Assembly: GCF_001552785.1 (NCBI RefSeq)
Contig: NZ_KQ959492.1
Location: 1-64,000, forward strand
Source of the DNA: Atopobium deltae
Lineage (GTDB): Bacteria; Actinomycetota; Coriobacteriia; Coriobacteriales; Atopobiaceae
Direction: 5' to 3'
Length of the DNA stretch: 64,000 nt
How positions within the stretch are numbered: the stretch's first letter is position 1; the number at the start of each line of letters is the position of its first letter. Below, piece by piece: positions 26,852 through 34,881 of this stretch. A program made the translations under genes and the position numbers. The notes beneath the pieces were generated by a model, which saw nothing but the letters and a program-made list of their open reading frames with translations, was not told the DNA's origin and made no database searches.

Positions 26852-27514
26852 CTAGCACTCCTTCTCGTCGTCTGCGGGTACGGGCGCTTGCGAATCGGGC
26901 GTGTCGTTAGTGGGTGTTTGCTCGGTACTCTGCTCGTCAGGCTTCTCGTTGGTGCCAGATGCGTTGAACTTGTCGGTCTGCTTATCGAGCTGAGCGGCAG
27001 TATCGAGCTCGGTGCTCTGCTCGTCAGCATCGAGCTCACTAGTCTTCTCGACAGCAGCTACTGCCTGCTTGAACTCATCGCTGCAGAACACCTGTTGCTC
27101 AAAAATTGCCTCGGAAATGTTGCCGAGAAGAGCATTAATAAAGCCACTCGAATTGTCGGTACCATACATTTTGGCGAGCACAACCGCTTCGGCAATCGTG
27201 ACGGAAGCATCGATGTCAGGAAAGTACAGAAGCTCGCAAACGCTCAGACGCAAGATGCTGCGATCGACGGAAGGCATGCGCCGCATGTCCCAGCGCTCCG
27301 AAAAGCGCTTGATGTAGTCATCAGCCTCGGTCTGGTGCGCATCAGCTGCAAGCGCAAGCTCGGAGGCAAAGGGCTCCAGCGGTCCGTCGGACAACGCATA
27401 GTCGCCTCCCGTAAGTACATCAGAGACACTTCGACCAGTTGCCTCGGCCTGAAACAACAACTGCATCGCTTGGGCGCGCGCTAGTCTTCGACCATGAATT
27501 GGGGCGCTGCTCAC
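26852..27514 (-). CDS. nusB: Transcription antitermination factor NusB with acidic tail
   Basis: 220 residues, GTG start after AAGGAG six bases upstream. NusB fold at about 10-150 (RLARAQAMQLLFQAEA, MPSVDRSILRLSVCELLYFP, SVTIAEAVVLAKMYG, FINALLGNI). NusB with NusE acts in rRNA antitermination. The last 65 residues are a low-complexity Glu/Asp/Thr/Gln tail with several copies of the dispersed motif in its codons; normal NusB is 130-150 residues. Three bases after asp23. Confidence 0.93.
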   Translation of the reverse strand: MSSAPIHGRRLARAQAMQLLFQAEATGRSVSDVLTGGDYALSDGPLEPFASELALAADAHQTEADDYIKRFSERWDMRRMPSVDRSILRLSVCELLYFPDIDASVTIAEAVVLAKMYGTDNSSGFINALLGNISEAIFEQQVFCSDEFKQAVAAVEKTSELDADEQSTELDTAAQLDKQTDKFNASGTNEKPDEQSTEQTPTNDTPDSQAPVPADDEKEC

Positions 27515-27517
27515 AAA

Positions 27518-27880
27518 CTACTCCTTGGGAAAGACAAGACTGTCGATACAAACGTTGACGGCAGAAACCTCAACACCGACCTGCTCGGCAATGGCATCCG
27601 CTGCTGCAAGACGCACCTGCTCAGCGAGCTTCGTGAAAGTGTAGCCAAAAAAGACGGCCAGGTGCACGGTAATGACGAGGCCCTTCTCGTCCACGTCACT
27701 CTCGACCGCACGCGTCGGCGTGAGCGCCTTGGCGGTCAATACCGAAATAAGATTCGAAGCAATATCGTTGCCGCCCACGCGAGCAACACCCTCGACCTTG
27801 TTGACGGCCTCGCTCACGATGGTACTTATGACGTTTTTTGAAATTCCAATACCCGAAATCAAAATTTCAGTTTGCTCCAT
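27518..27880 (-). CDS. Asp23/Gls24-family envelope stress protein
   Basis: 120 residues, one Asp23 domain: ISGIGISKNVISTIVSEAVN, VEGVARVGG, VHLAVFFGYTFTKLAEQVR and VEVSAVNVCIDSLVF. In Gram-positives these proteins sit at the membrane and respond to envelope stress. The position between efp and nusB is standard in Firmicutes and Coriobacteriia. AAAGGAG precedes the ATG. Confidence 0.92.
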   Translation of the reverse strand: MEQTEILISGIGISKNVISTIVSEAVNKVEGVARVGGNDIASNLISVLTAKALTPTRAVESDVDEKGLVITVHLAVFFGYTFTKLAEQVRLAAADAIAEQVGVEVSAVNVCIDSLVFPKE

Positions 27881-27964
27881 ACAGCATTTCTCCTTTAGAG
27901 GACTTTAGCGGACGTGCGTCGGATGCGCTTACGTTAGCGCTTTGCGAGCGCACGATGGATGTAC

Positions 27965-28528
27965 TTAGAGGCGCTGTACAAACTTGCCGGTACGCGTATC
28001 AACTTTAACATGCTCACCCTGATTGAGGTACATGGGAACCTGAATAGTCGCGCCCGTCTCGATAACAGCAGGCTTGGTGCCACCCTGTACGGTGTCGCCC
28101 TTAAAACCAGGATCGGTTTGCGTAACCTCAACCTCGATGAACATGGGCGGGTTTACACCCAAAAGCTCGGTGTCAGCATACAAAAGCTGACAGATGTCGT
28201 TCTCTTTAAGCCACTTGGAGTTATCACCAATGTACTCGTCCGAAACGGCAATCTGATCGTAGGTCTCGACATCCATGAAATTGTAGGCGTCGCCGTCGTT
28301 GTACAGATACTGCATCTCTTTCGTGATGAGCTGCACGTTTTCGAACTTTGTACCCGCATTGCAGGTTTGGTCAATCGTGCGACCGTCGCGCAAATCCTTG
28401 AGTTTGTAGCGGACAAACGCGCCGCCCTTGCCAGGTTTGACGTGCTGGAACTCAACAATGGTGTAATATCTATTGTCAATCTTTAGACCCATGCCATTTT
28501 TAAAATCGGCTGTGCTAATTGTTGCCAC
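27965..28528 (-). CDS. efp: Elongation factor P
   Basis: 187 residues with KOW-like, OB and C-terminal domains. The domain I loop KPGKGGAFVR carries a lysine at the tip, the residue modified by lysinylation or related chemistry in other bacteria. EF-P relieves ribosome stalling at polyproline. GTG start (28526-28528) with an AAAGTAGG upstream. Follows pepQ as in many Gram-positives. Free of dispersed-motif copies. Confidence 0.96.
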   Translation of the reverse strand: MATISTADFKNGMGLKIDNRYYTIVEFQHVKPGKGGAFVRYKLKDLRDGRTIDQTCNAGTKFENVQLITKEMQYLYNDGDAYNFMDVETYDQIAVSDEYIGDNSKWLKENDICQLLYADTELLGVNPPMFIEVEVTQTDPGFKGDTVQGGTKPAVIETGATIQVPMYLNQGEHVKVDTRTGKFVQRL

Positions 28529-28609
28529 AAGAAACCTACTTTCTCATATGTTTTATATACCGTTAGAGTATAGCGTTTACGACAAAAAGCCGCGAGGTAG
28601 GCAGCGAGC

Positions 28610-29749
28610 TTAACAGGGTAAGCACACGAGCTCGTGTGGAGACGCCGTAAAGCAGTCATAACCTGCCTGTGTGACGACACCACAGTCTTCAATGCGAACG
28701 CCAAATTTACCAGGCAGATAAATACCTGGCTCGATGGTCACCACAGAGCCCTCAGGAATGAGCTGCGCGTAGCTGCGGTTGAATCCTGGCTGCTCATGAA
28801 TCTCCAGGCCAACGCCATGACCAAGGCCGTGACCAAAATACTCACCGTAACCAGCATCACTAATCACCTTAACGGCAATGTTGTGAATATCTTTGCCGAT
28901 AACCCCTGGCTTGACGGCTGCAGCTGCGGTCTCGTTCGCGAGGCGCACGATATCGTACACCTTTTTTTGCTCCGCTGAAGGCGTACCCACACAGACCGTA
29001 CGCGTCATATCTGCATGATAATCGCGGTAGCCCGCGCCATAGTCCATGACGAGAAAATCGCCCTCTTGAATCTTATAATTGCCTGGCAGCGCGTGTGGGT
29101 TAGCGCCATTGGGGCCGCCAGCAATAATCGTGTCAAACGAAAGGGTATCCGCACCATGGGTCAACATGTAATTATCAAGCTCAACGCGGATATCCTGCTC
29201 GGTCATACCTGGCTTAATAAAGGTGCAGATGTACTCAAAGGCCTCGTCGGTAATCTCCTGCGCGCGACGCAGCAAGACCAGTTCCTCATCATCTTTAACG
29301 ATGCGAAGCGTTGCGATGTCACCATGCAAGCGAGGAAGCATACAGGCGTTACCGCGCTGGTGAATCTCGTGCTGCAAATCATCATAAAACGAGAGCTCAA
29401 CCGTGTCTTCAACGGCAACCACACGACTACAGGTTTGCGCAATGCGATCGGCCGTCCACGCTGCAGGATCGATAAAGTCCATGTCGATCTTCCAGATGGT
29501 ATCTTGTCCCAGACGCGTCATAAAGGTGTTGTAGTAGCGCGAGTCCGTATGCAGCCACTGATCAGTGGCAGTGATAAACGCCGTATGCGCAATCTCAAAA
29601 TCAAAGGTACGCTCAGAGCCCGTCAGCCAACGAAGGTCAGGATTGTTGCGCAAAACAACCGCATCGTAGCCCTTCTCAGCCATGCGCTGACGAAGGCGCG
29701 CAAGACGGGTTGCCCCTACCTGTGTTTGAGATGCTTGCATTTGTGACAT
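28610..29749 (-). CDS. pepQ: Xaa-Pro peptidase (M24B metallopeptidase)
   Basis: 379 residues. Creatinase-like N-terminal domain (1-140) and pita-bread catalytic domain with all five metal ligands: Asp in VMDYGAGYRDYHADMTRT (two), His in FGHGLGHGVGLEIHE, Glu in TIEPGIY and Glu in VRIEDCG. It cleaves proline-containing peptides in the cytosol. Position before efp is conserved. AAAGGA precedes the ATG. Confidence 0.94.
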   Translation of the reverse strand: MSQMQASQTQVGATRLARLRQRMAEKGYDAVVLRNNPDLRWLTGSERTFDFEIAHTAFITATDQWLHTDSRYYNTFMTRLGQDTIWKIDMDFIDPAAWTADRIAQTCSRVVAVEDTVELSFYDDLQHEIHQRGNACMLPRLHGDIATLRIVKDDEELVLLRRAQEITDEAFEYICTFIKPGMTEQDIRVELDNYMLTHGADTLSFDTIIAGGPNGANPHALPGNYKIQEGDFLVMDYGAGYRDYHADMTRTVCVGTPSAEQKKVYDIVRLANETAAAAVKPGVIGKDIHNIAVKVISDAGYGEYFGHGLGHGVGLEIHEQPGFNRSYAQLIPEGSVVTIEPGIYLPGKFGVRIEDCGVVTQAGYDCFTASPHELVCLPC

Positions 29750-29771
29750 AATCGAATCCTTTCTCGTTATA

Positions 29772-29841
29772 CGTTCTTACTCGTTTACGTTCTACTCGTT
29801 TCTCGTTCTTACTCGATATGCGTTCTTACTCGTTTACGTTC
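29772..29841. repeat. 21-base direct repeat at the aroB 3' end
   Basis: CGTTCTTACTCGTTTACGTTC occurs at 29772-29792 and 29821-29841 with a partial copy (CGTTCTTACTCG) at 29804-29815. The right copy contains the aroB stop codon and last residues; the others lie in the aroB-pepQ gap. This looks like local duplication of a gene end. Confidence 0.8.
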
Positions 29842-31079
29842 GATGCTGCTTGCAGCAGCTGCTTGCGAGAAGCGCACCACGCTTGCAAATGCTCCTGTAG
29901 AAGCTCATCAGGCACCGCGGTGTAGCGCACGCGCCCTTCGGCTAACGGCAATGGCAACACAAAGCGATTGGCGCGAGCAAAACTGACCCGCTTCAAAGCG
30001 CCAATAAGCTCATCTGCCGAAATGTCGCAGGCGATCTGACCAATCCCCAAAGTTTGCAACGCTGCATCTTGCCCATAAACCAAATCAATGTCGCCCTCGC
30101 CAAGCCCAACCGCCAAACGCGCGCTAATGCGCAAGCCCTCCGCGCGCTTCAGTGCCCGAGGAACACCCTCGAACAACTGGTCAAATGCCAGCTCAAAAAG
30201 CATGCCATACGTATTGGCTTGCCGCACAGCAACGGAGCTCGATGCCTCAATATACCCGCGAGACTTAATTGTATCAACCAACTGATCAAGAAGCGTCTCC
30301 TGATCGTGACTCGCAATGGCATCCACACGCTCGGCAAGACGAGAAAACCCGTCGCTATTATCGCACAGCGCCGTCGACACCATGTAGACAAGCGCTGTTT
30401 GATACTGCTCACCCTGTGTCAGATTGAGGTAGTTCACATCGCAAAAAGCCATGCGCGGGCGCGCGTTTGTGCTTATAAGCGCAGGCATCGCACTCGATGC
30501 GCCCGATGCACCCGACCAAGACGCCGCAGCGGATGCCGATAAGGGCGCGGGTGTTGTAATACCTTCAATTGCTGCAAGCATACTCGTTGGGACAAACACG
30601 TATTCCGTCCCCGCACACCAGCTGTTACTCACATAGGATGCAATGCTCGCGAGTTTCTCGGCACCTGCAAAAACAAGGACATCATCTGCGGTAATGTGCT
30701 CATCGCTTAAAAAGCGCATGATTTCGCAGGCGGTATCCAGCGTGGGTGGTGCGTCGGAAATGTCAGGTGCAAGACGCGCTTCCGCACAACGAAAGCCCGC
30801 ATCAGCAATTTGACGACGCAGCTCTTCGGCCAAATCGTCGGACACATTCGCGCTGCAGATAAGAGCTGCGCGCTTGGTAACGCCCACCAAAAGACGCATC
30901 TCTCGACCCATGTTGTAGAGCGCGTCGACACCTATACGCAGGTCACAGGATGCTTCGGGCAACATAATCGACTGACGCACGGGCTCAGCATACGCCATAG
31001 GCGCAACGGCGGGCGCGACGGGCGCTGTGGATGTAGCGTTTTGCGAGACGCCGTTTTGTGTCTCAGCGTTTTGCGTCAT
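29826..31079 (-). CDS. aroB: Degenerate 3-dehydroquinate synthase-like protein
   Basis: 417 residues from an ATG that overlaps the aroK stop (ATGA). Overall alignment to AroB is recognisable by eye: N-terminal IMLPEASCDLRIG, a Rossmann-like half (ALICSANV, DDVLVFAG), FVPTSMLAAIEG in place of the PTTLLAQVDSSVGGK segment, and a C-terminal FVLPLPLAEGRV. But the GGGxxxDxxG NAD loop, the catalytic VGGK lysine, the AEVIK glutamate and the GHTFGH and LHGE histidines that bind zinc are not found. It should be unable to make 3-dehydroquinate. It could be decaying or have a new role. The N-terminal 25 residues are Ala/Pro/Thr-rich. Confidence 0.7.
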   Translation of the reverse strand: MTQNAETQNGVSQNATSTAPVAPAVAPMAYAEPVRQSIMLPEASCDLRIGVDALYNMGREMRLLVGVTKRAALICSANVSDDLAEELRRQIADAGFRCAEARLAPDISDAPPTLDTACEIMRFLSDEHITADDVLVFAGAEKLASIASYVSNSWCAGTEYVFVPTSMLAAIEGITTPAPLSASAAASWSGASGASSAMPALISTNARPRMAFCDVNYLNLTQGEQYQTALVYMVSTALCDNSDGFSRLAERVDAIASHDQETLLDQLVDTIKSRGYIEASSSVAVRQANTYGMLFELAFDQLFEGVPRALKRAEGLRISARLAVGLGEGDIDLVYGQDAALQTLGIGQIACDISADELIGALKRVSFARANRFVLPLPLAEGRVRYTAVPDELLQEHLQAWCASRKQLLQAASNVNE

Positions 31080-31618
31080 AGCAAGCCCTTCTCCCACAAA
31101 AGCTGCGCCGTTGCTTGCGCGACCTCATCAAACGTTTTATGCGTGATGCAAACCGAAAAATCCGCTAGTTTTTGATACAGGGGGCGTCTGTGCTCGTACA
31201 GAAGCTCGATATTCTCAACCAGATCAAAATCGGGACGACGATCGAGGCGCTGAATTTGCTTGAGCGAATCAGAAAGTCGCCCATCCAAAAACACCACGCT
31301 GCCCATCTTGCGCATGAGCGAACAATTCTTTTGACTCTCGACAATACCACTGCCGCAGCTAACAAGCAGACTTTTTTTGGCAAGAAGGCTTTCCAACGCG
31401 CGGGTCTCGGCCTCATACATGGCTTGAGGCCCTCCCTTATCGTAGATTTGCACCAGGGTACAGCGGTTCATACGCTCGACAATACGATCGGTATCGACAT
31501 AGGGACGGCCAAACAAGCGGCCAATATTGCGCGCCACCGTTGACTTGCCAGCACCAAGAAAGCCCACAAAAAAGATATGGTCACATCCTTTGTGTACGAC
31601 ATATCCAGGCGCCTTCAT
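31076..31618 (-). CDS. aroK: Shikimate kinase-like protein with altered substrate motifs
   Basis: 180 residues. P-loop GFLGAGKSTVARNIG (about 19-33) and DTD follow the shikimate kinase pattern, and the C-terminal HRRPLYQKLAD is conserved. The shikimate-binding FR motif is replaced (GGPQAMYEAE) and the GGG loop reads CGSG. Either the substrate differs or activity is weak. In many bacteria aroE-aroC-aroK-aroB form one cluster; aroE and aroC are not present here. ATG at 31616-31618. Confidence 0.75.
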   Translation of the reverse strand: MKAPGYVVHKGCDHIFFVGFLGAGKSTVARNIGRLFGRPYVDTDRIVERMNRCTLVQIYDKGGPQAMYEAETRALESLLAKKSLLVSCGSGIVESQKNCSLMRKMGSVVFLDGRLSDSLKQIQRLDRRPDFDLVENIELLYEHRRPLYQKLADFSVCITHKTFDEVAQATAQLLWEKGLL

Positions 31619-31773
31619 ACAACACTACTTCCCTATCAACCTACGATACCGCGAGTTGGCGAGAAGATCGCGCGCTTGCAACAACTTGCCGACAAACGCA
31701 AGCCTTTCGACAACTCAAGACACTTCATTTTACCATCACGTATGATGGCCTCGACGCCTTGCACACAAAGCTG

Positions 31774-32346
31774 CTACAAGCTGGGTGCTAAGCACAGAAT
31801 ACCAACAAACGAACAGCTAAGCCACGGTACAAATGCAAAGGTTTTTTGTCTTGTTACATACCCATAGGTTGCCGCCGCAAACGAAGCAAGCAGAAGCCCC
31901 ATAAACACAGAACGCCCCAGCAAAACCGACCATGCCGCCACAAATTTTATGTCGCCCATGCCAAAACCAGCACGGCCTGTACGAGCGCGCCAGTACCACT
32001 CAGCAATACTTGCCACACACACTATCGTTACCGAGAAGACCAACGGGCCAAGCAACTGCATCCATGGCGCAGGTAACATCCATGGCGCTGGCTCTGACGC
32101 AGACGACATCCATGGCGCAGATGTCGACTCACCAGTCACCAGATACAACCTATAACAGCAGCCCAACATGAAAACTGCCGCTGAAGCCATATTAGAAATT
32201 GTTCGCGTACGAAGATCTTGCCACGAAGCGTGTATCGATATGAGCACTACCCCTGCAAACAGCAACGCTGCTACGGGATCGCTGGGCAGCAGCGTGGGCA
32301 CGGGATCACTAAACATGAGGGCTGCTGCAGAATCGCTAAACACCAT
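31774..32346 (-). CDS. Prepilin peptidase-like A24 aspartic protease
   Basis: 190 residues from the ATG at 32344-32346, downstream of a purine-rich GTAGGTGG; a longer ORF overlaps yqeG. Several membrane helices. Both catalytic aspartates are visible: SWQDLRTRTISN near the N-terminus and GFGMGDIKF in the middle (GxGD motif). The N-methylase half of PilD is lacking, as in CpaA/TadV-type peptidases. It matures type IV pilin-like or Com pseudopilins. No pilus genes are nearby, so the substrate must be elsewhere. A periplasmic loop has APWM repeats encoded by a DNA repeat. Confidence 0.75.
   Translation of the reverse strand: MVFSDSAAALMFSDPVPTLLPSDPVAALLFAGVVLISIHASWQDLRTRTISNMASAAVFMLGCCYRLYLVTGESTSAPWMSSASEPAPWMLPAPWMQLLGPLVFSVTIVCVASIAEWYWRARTGRAGFGMGDIKFVAAWSVLLGRSVFMGLLLASFAAATYGYVTRQKTFAFVPWLSCSFVGILCLAPSL
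32060..32122. repeat. ATCCATGGCGC repeats in the peptidase gene
   Basis: Three copies of CATCCATGGCGC-like sequence within about 63 bases, encoding the APWM units of the second loop of the prepilin peptidase-like protein. Irregularly spaced, so likely old duplications. Confidence 0.55.
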
Positions 32347-32362
32347 CCATACTAAACACCAC

Positions 32363-32896
32363 CTACTCTTCTGGAGATGCTTCTCCTTCAGGAGACGTTT
32401 CTCCTTCAAAATGAACAGATCGTAGAATCCTATGTTCTACTATTCGGAAGAGTTTGGTATAGAACAGATCGGTAACCGAAAGTGGTCTAACAAGAATTGT
32501 CGAAATCCCCGAAAGCTTGCCTGCAACGACATCGGTAAATACCTGATCACCGATAAGTACCACTTCGTTTTTTGCAACCCCCACATGGTGCATGGCTTTA
32601 TGCAAAGCCCACGGCGCGGGCTTCATCGCATGGTCAATTTTATGCACTCCAAGCAACTGCGCGGTATGGGCCACATCGCGACTAAAGAAGTTGTTGGAGA
32701 CAAGACAGATGGAAAAACCCGCTGCCTGAGCTTTACGTATCCACGCCAAAATATCATCAGGCACCTGCTTGGTTTTGCGAGACACGCAGGTATTATCGCG
32801 ATCGAGCAACAGGCAGCGAATACCTGCGTCCCACAAGGCGTCTAGGTCAATAAGGCTGACACGCGCTATATAAGCATCTGCTGTGAATAGTTTCAT
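32363..32896 (-). CDS. yqeG: YqeG-family HAD phosphatase
   Basis: About 177 residues from the ATG at 32894-32896. HAD motif I LLLDRDNTC, motif II LVSNNF, motif III/IV KPAPWAL and LIGDQVFTDVVAGKLSGI. YqeG proteins are cytosolic HAD type III phosphatases of uncertain substrate in Gram-positives. The C-terminus is Glu/Pro/Ser-rich (SPEGEASPEE). The start lacks a clear ribosome-binding site, and an upstream in-frame GTG (32944) is possible. Confidence 0.85.
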   Translation of the reverse strand: MKLFTADAYIARVSLIDLDALWDAGIRCLLLDRDNTCVSRKTKQVPDDILAWIRKAQAAGFSICLVSNNFFSRDVAHTAQLLGVHKIDHAMKPAPWALHKAMHHVGVAKNEVVLIGDQVFTDVVAGKLSGISTILVRPLSVTDLFYTKLFRIVEHRILRSVHFEGETSPEGEASPEE

Positions 32897-33003
32897 GACA
32901 CGTTTTTCGTCGAGCGGGTGAGCGTTGAAGTGCCTGAGCTGCACTTAGCTTTGGCAGCGTTGTGCTGGCAGCGCGCGCTGTACTGGTGGAGCGGGCATTG
33001 CAC

Positions 33004-34314
33004 TTAGCGTTGAGCTGGCTGCGCGGCCTTGGCCTCGGCAATCGCCTGTTTGTGCTCCTCAAGCGTCTTCGAGAAAGCATGCTTCGAGTAGCCTTTCTTC
33101 TCGATAATAAAGAAGTAATAGTAGTCGGTCGAAGCGGGATTAAATGCCGCCTTCAGCGAGGCAATACTCGGCGCGCAAGTGGGCGTGGGTGTGAGGCCTT
33201 TGTGCAGGTAGGTGTTGTAAGGACTGTCCTTTTTAAGGTCCGCGGGCGTAACCTCGCGCTTGACGACATAGCTCATCGTAGCATCGCTCTGCAAGAACAT
33301 GTCCTTCTTAAGACGATTATAAAAGACGGACGCAACAAGCGGACGATCCTCGTCGGTCACCGCCTCGCGCTCAATGATCGAGGCCATCGTCAGTAGCTGA
33401 TAGTTGGTCAACGTCACGCCGTACGTCTTTTGAATATGTGCACGAGCAGCATCAAAATTCAGCTCAGAGTACTCTTTTTGGTATTGCGATAACATGGCAC
33501 GAATCACCAGGTCAGCAGTGACTTTTTTATCACTAAAGTCGTAGGTTTTGGGGCACAAAAACCCTTCCAGCGAATCTGTACCACTAGGCACATCCTTCAA
33601 AAAGGCAAAGTCTCCCGCGTAGTTTGACAGCTTCGCCTGGGCGAGAAAATCTTTCTGTGGGATCCCGAGGGTCTTCTCGACAAGCGCAGCGGTCTTCTCG
33701 ACCGTCAAACCTTCGGGGACAGTGAGCTTATTGTTGTTGGTATTGGGACCTTGGACCAGCTGGCGGATAATATCGGCAATGGGTGTTCCACCAGCAAATT
33801 CGTAGGTGCCCGGCTTGATGGAGCTTTGGGCCTTTTGGTTTTCGAGCTCAGCAAAAAAGTTTTTGGTGCTATCGATAAGACCAGTGTCGTAGAGCTGTTT
33901 TGCCACGTTTTTGGCGGAAGCTCCCGCCTTGATGGTAATCGTCGCTTTTTGACCCTGCGCAAGCTGGGTGTGAGCAGGCGCCCCGAAGAAGAAATGCTTG
34001 ATCGAAAAACCTGCGCCGACAATCACCGTAAGCGCTATGGTAAGTATGATAAGTGTGCGTATGAGCTGGACTTTTGCATCGACAGAGGCAACGGAGCTTT
34101 TTGTTGCAGCTTGACGCGCGGATTTAAATGACTGCATCTGCGAGATTTGCTGCAGAGGCTGTGCTGGCTGCGGACTCTGAACGCCGTGTGCCCGTGGCGT
34201 ATGCTGCGTCCGCGTCGTTTGTTGCGACGAAGCCGAGGCAGAGGCTGAAGCGAGAGCGTCAGGCGTAGAAAAACGACGGGCATGACGAGGTGCTGACTCT
34301 TTGTCTTGGGCCAT
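33004..34314 (-). CDS. mltG: Endolytic murein transglycosylase MltG
   Basis: 436 residues. A cytoplasmic Ser/Gln-rich region (1-75), one membrane helix (about 85-105), LysM-like subdomain (IKAGASAKNVAKQLYDTG) and the YceG catalytic domain with SIIEREA (catalytic Glu), FYNRL, LQSDATMSY, SPYNTYLHKGLTPTPTC and AFNPASTDYYYFFI. MltG cuts nascent glycan and sets chain length. It follows ruvX with AAGGAG, the common alaS-ruvX-mltG order. Confidence 0.95.
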   Translation of the reverse strand: MAQDKESAPRHARRFSTPDALASASASASSQQTTRTQHTPRAHGVQSPQPAQPLQQISQMQSFKSARQAATKSSVASVDAKVQLIRTLIILTIALTVIVGAGFSIKHFFFGAPAHTQLAQGQKATITIKAGASAKNVAKQLYDTGLIDSTKNFFAELENQKAQSSIKPGTYEFAGGTPIADIIRQLVQGPNTNNNKLTVPEGLTVEKTAALVEKTLGIPQKDFLAQAKLSNYAGDFAFLKDVPSGTDSLEGFLCPKTYDFSDKKVTADLVIRAMLSQYQKEYSELNFDAARAHIQKTYGVTLTNYQLLTMASIIEREAVTDEDRPLVASVFYNRLKKDMFLQSDATMSYVVKREVTPADLKKDSPYNTYLHKGLTPTPTCAPSIASLKAAFNPASTDYYYFFIIEKKGYSKHAFSKTLEEHKQAIAEAKAAQPAQR

Positions 34315-34317
34315 AAA

Positions 34318-34836
34318 CTACTCCTTGGTGGTTGGCTCAGCGGCTGTGCGCTCAGCTGCGGACTCAGCAGTTGCGGGCGCGGGGGCGAACTCAGTCGTGG
34401 TCGCGTCCGTGGATTCGTGCGAGGCATGCGCTTGGCTATCAAGCCATGCCTGCAAAAATAAGCCGGCAGCAATCATATCAACTTTTCCACGCATGGTTTT
34501 ATCGGAAAACCCTTGTTCACGCAATACACGCTTTGCCTCGACCGATGACAGTCGCTCATCCGAAAATACCAGCGGAAGCCCGCAGGTCGCAGCAATGTTT
34601 TGCGCGCATTCGCGCACACGTGCTGCCTGTGGGCCATCCTCACCCGAAAGTGTTTTGGGCAAACCGCATACCAAAAGCCCAGGCTCAAAATCTTCAAGCA
34701 CACGACGAAACGAGCGCGCACATGAGCGTACTTCCGCTGCTGGAAGCACTTTTACAGGGCTTGCAATTCGCATTGAGGCATCAGAGATAGCAATGCCAAC
34801 ACGAACTTCTCCAATATCAAGCGCCATTACTCGCAT
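34318..34836 (-). CDS. ruvX: Holliday-junction resolvase-like nuclease RuvX/YqgF
   Basis: 172 residues. RNase H-like fold: MALDIGEVRVGIAISD with the catalytic Asp, LLVCGLPKTLSGEDGPQAAR, and FSDERLSSVEAKRVL. YqgF acts in pre-16S rRNA end processing and maybe recombination. A 35-residue Ala/Thr/Glu-rich C-terminal extension is extra to the family. Close to alaS and mltG. Confidence 0.92.
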   Translation of the reverse strand: MRVMALDIGEVRVGIAISDASMRIASPVKVLPAAEVRSCARSFRRVLEDFEPGLLVCGLPKTLSGEDGPQAARVRECAQNIAATCGLPLVFSDERLSSVEAKRVLREQGFSDKTMRGKVDMIAAGLFLQAWLDSQAHASHESTDATTTEFAPAPATAESAAERTAAEPTTKE

Positions 34837-34881
34837 GAGGCATCAGCATCTATTCGCATACGTGCCATACGCCATGTGCAA

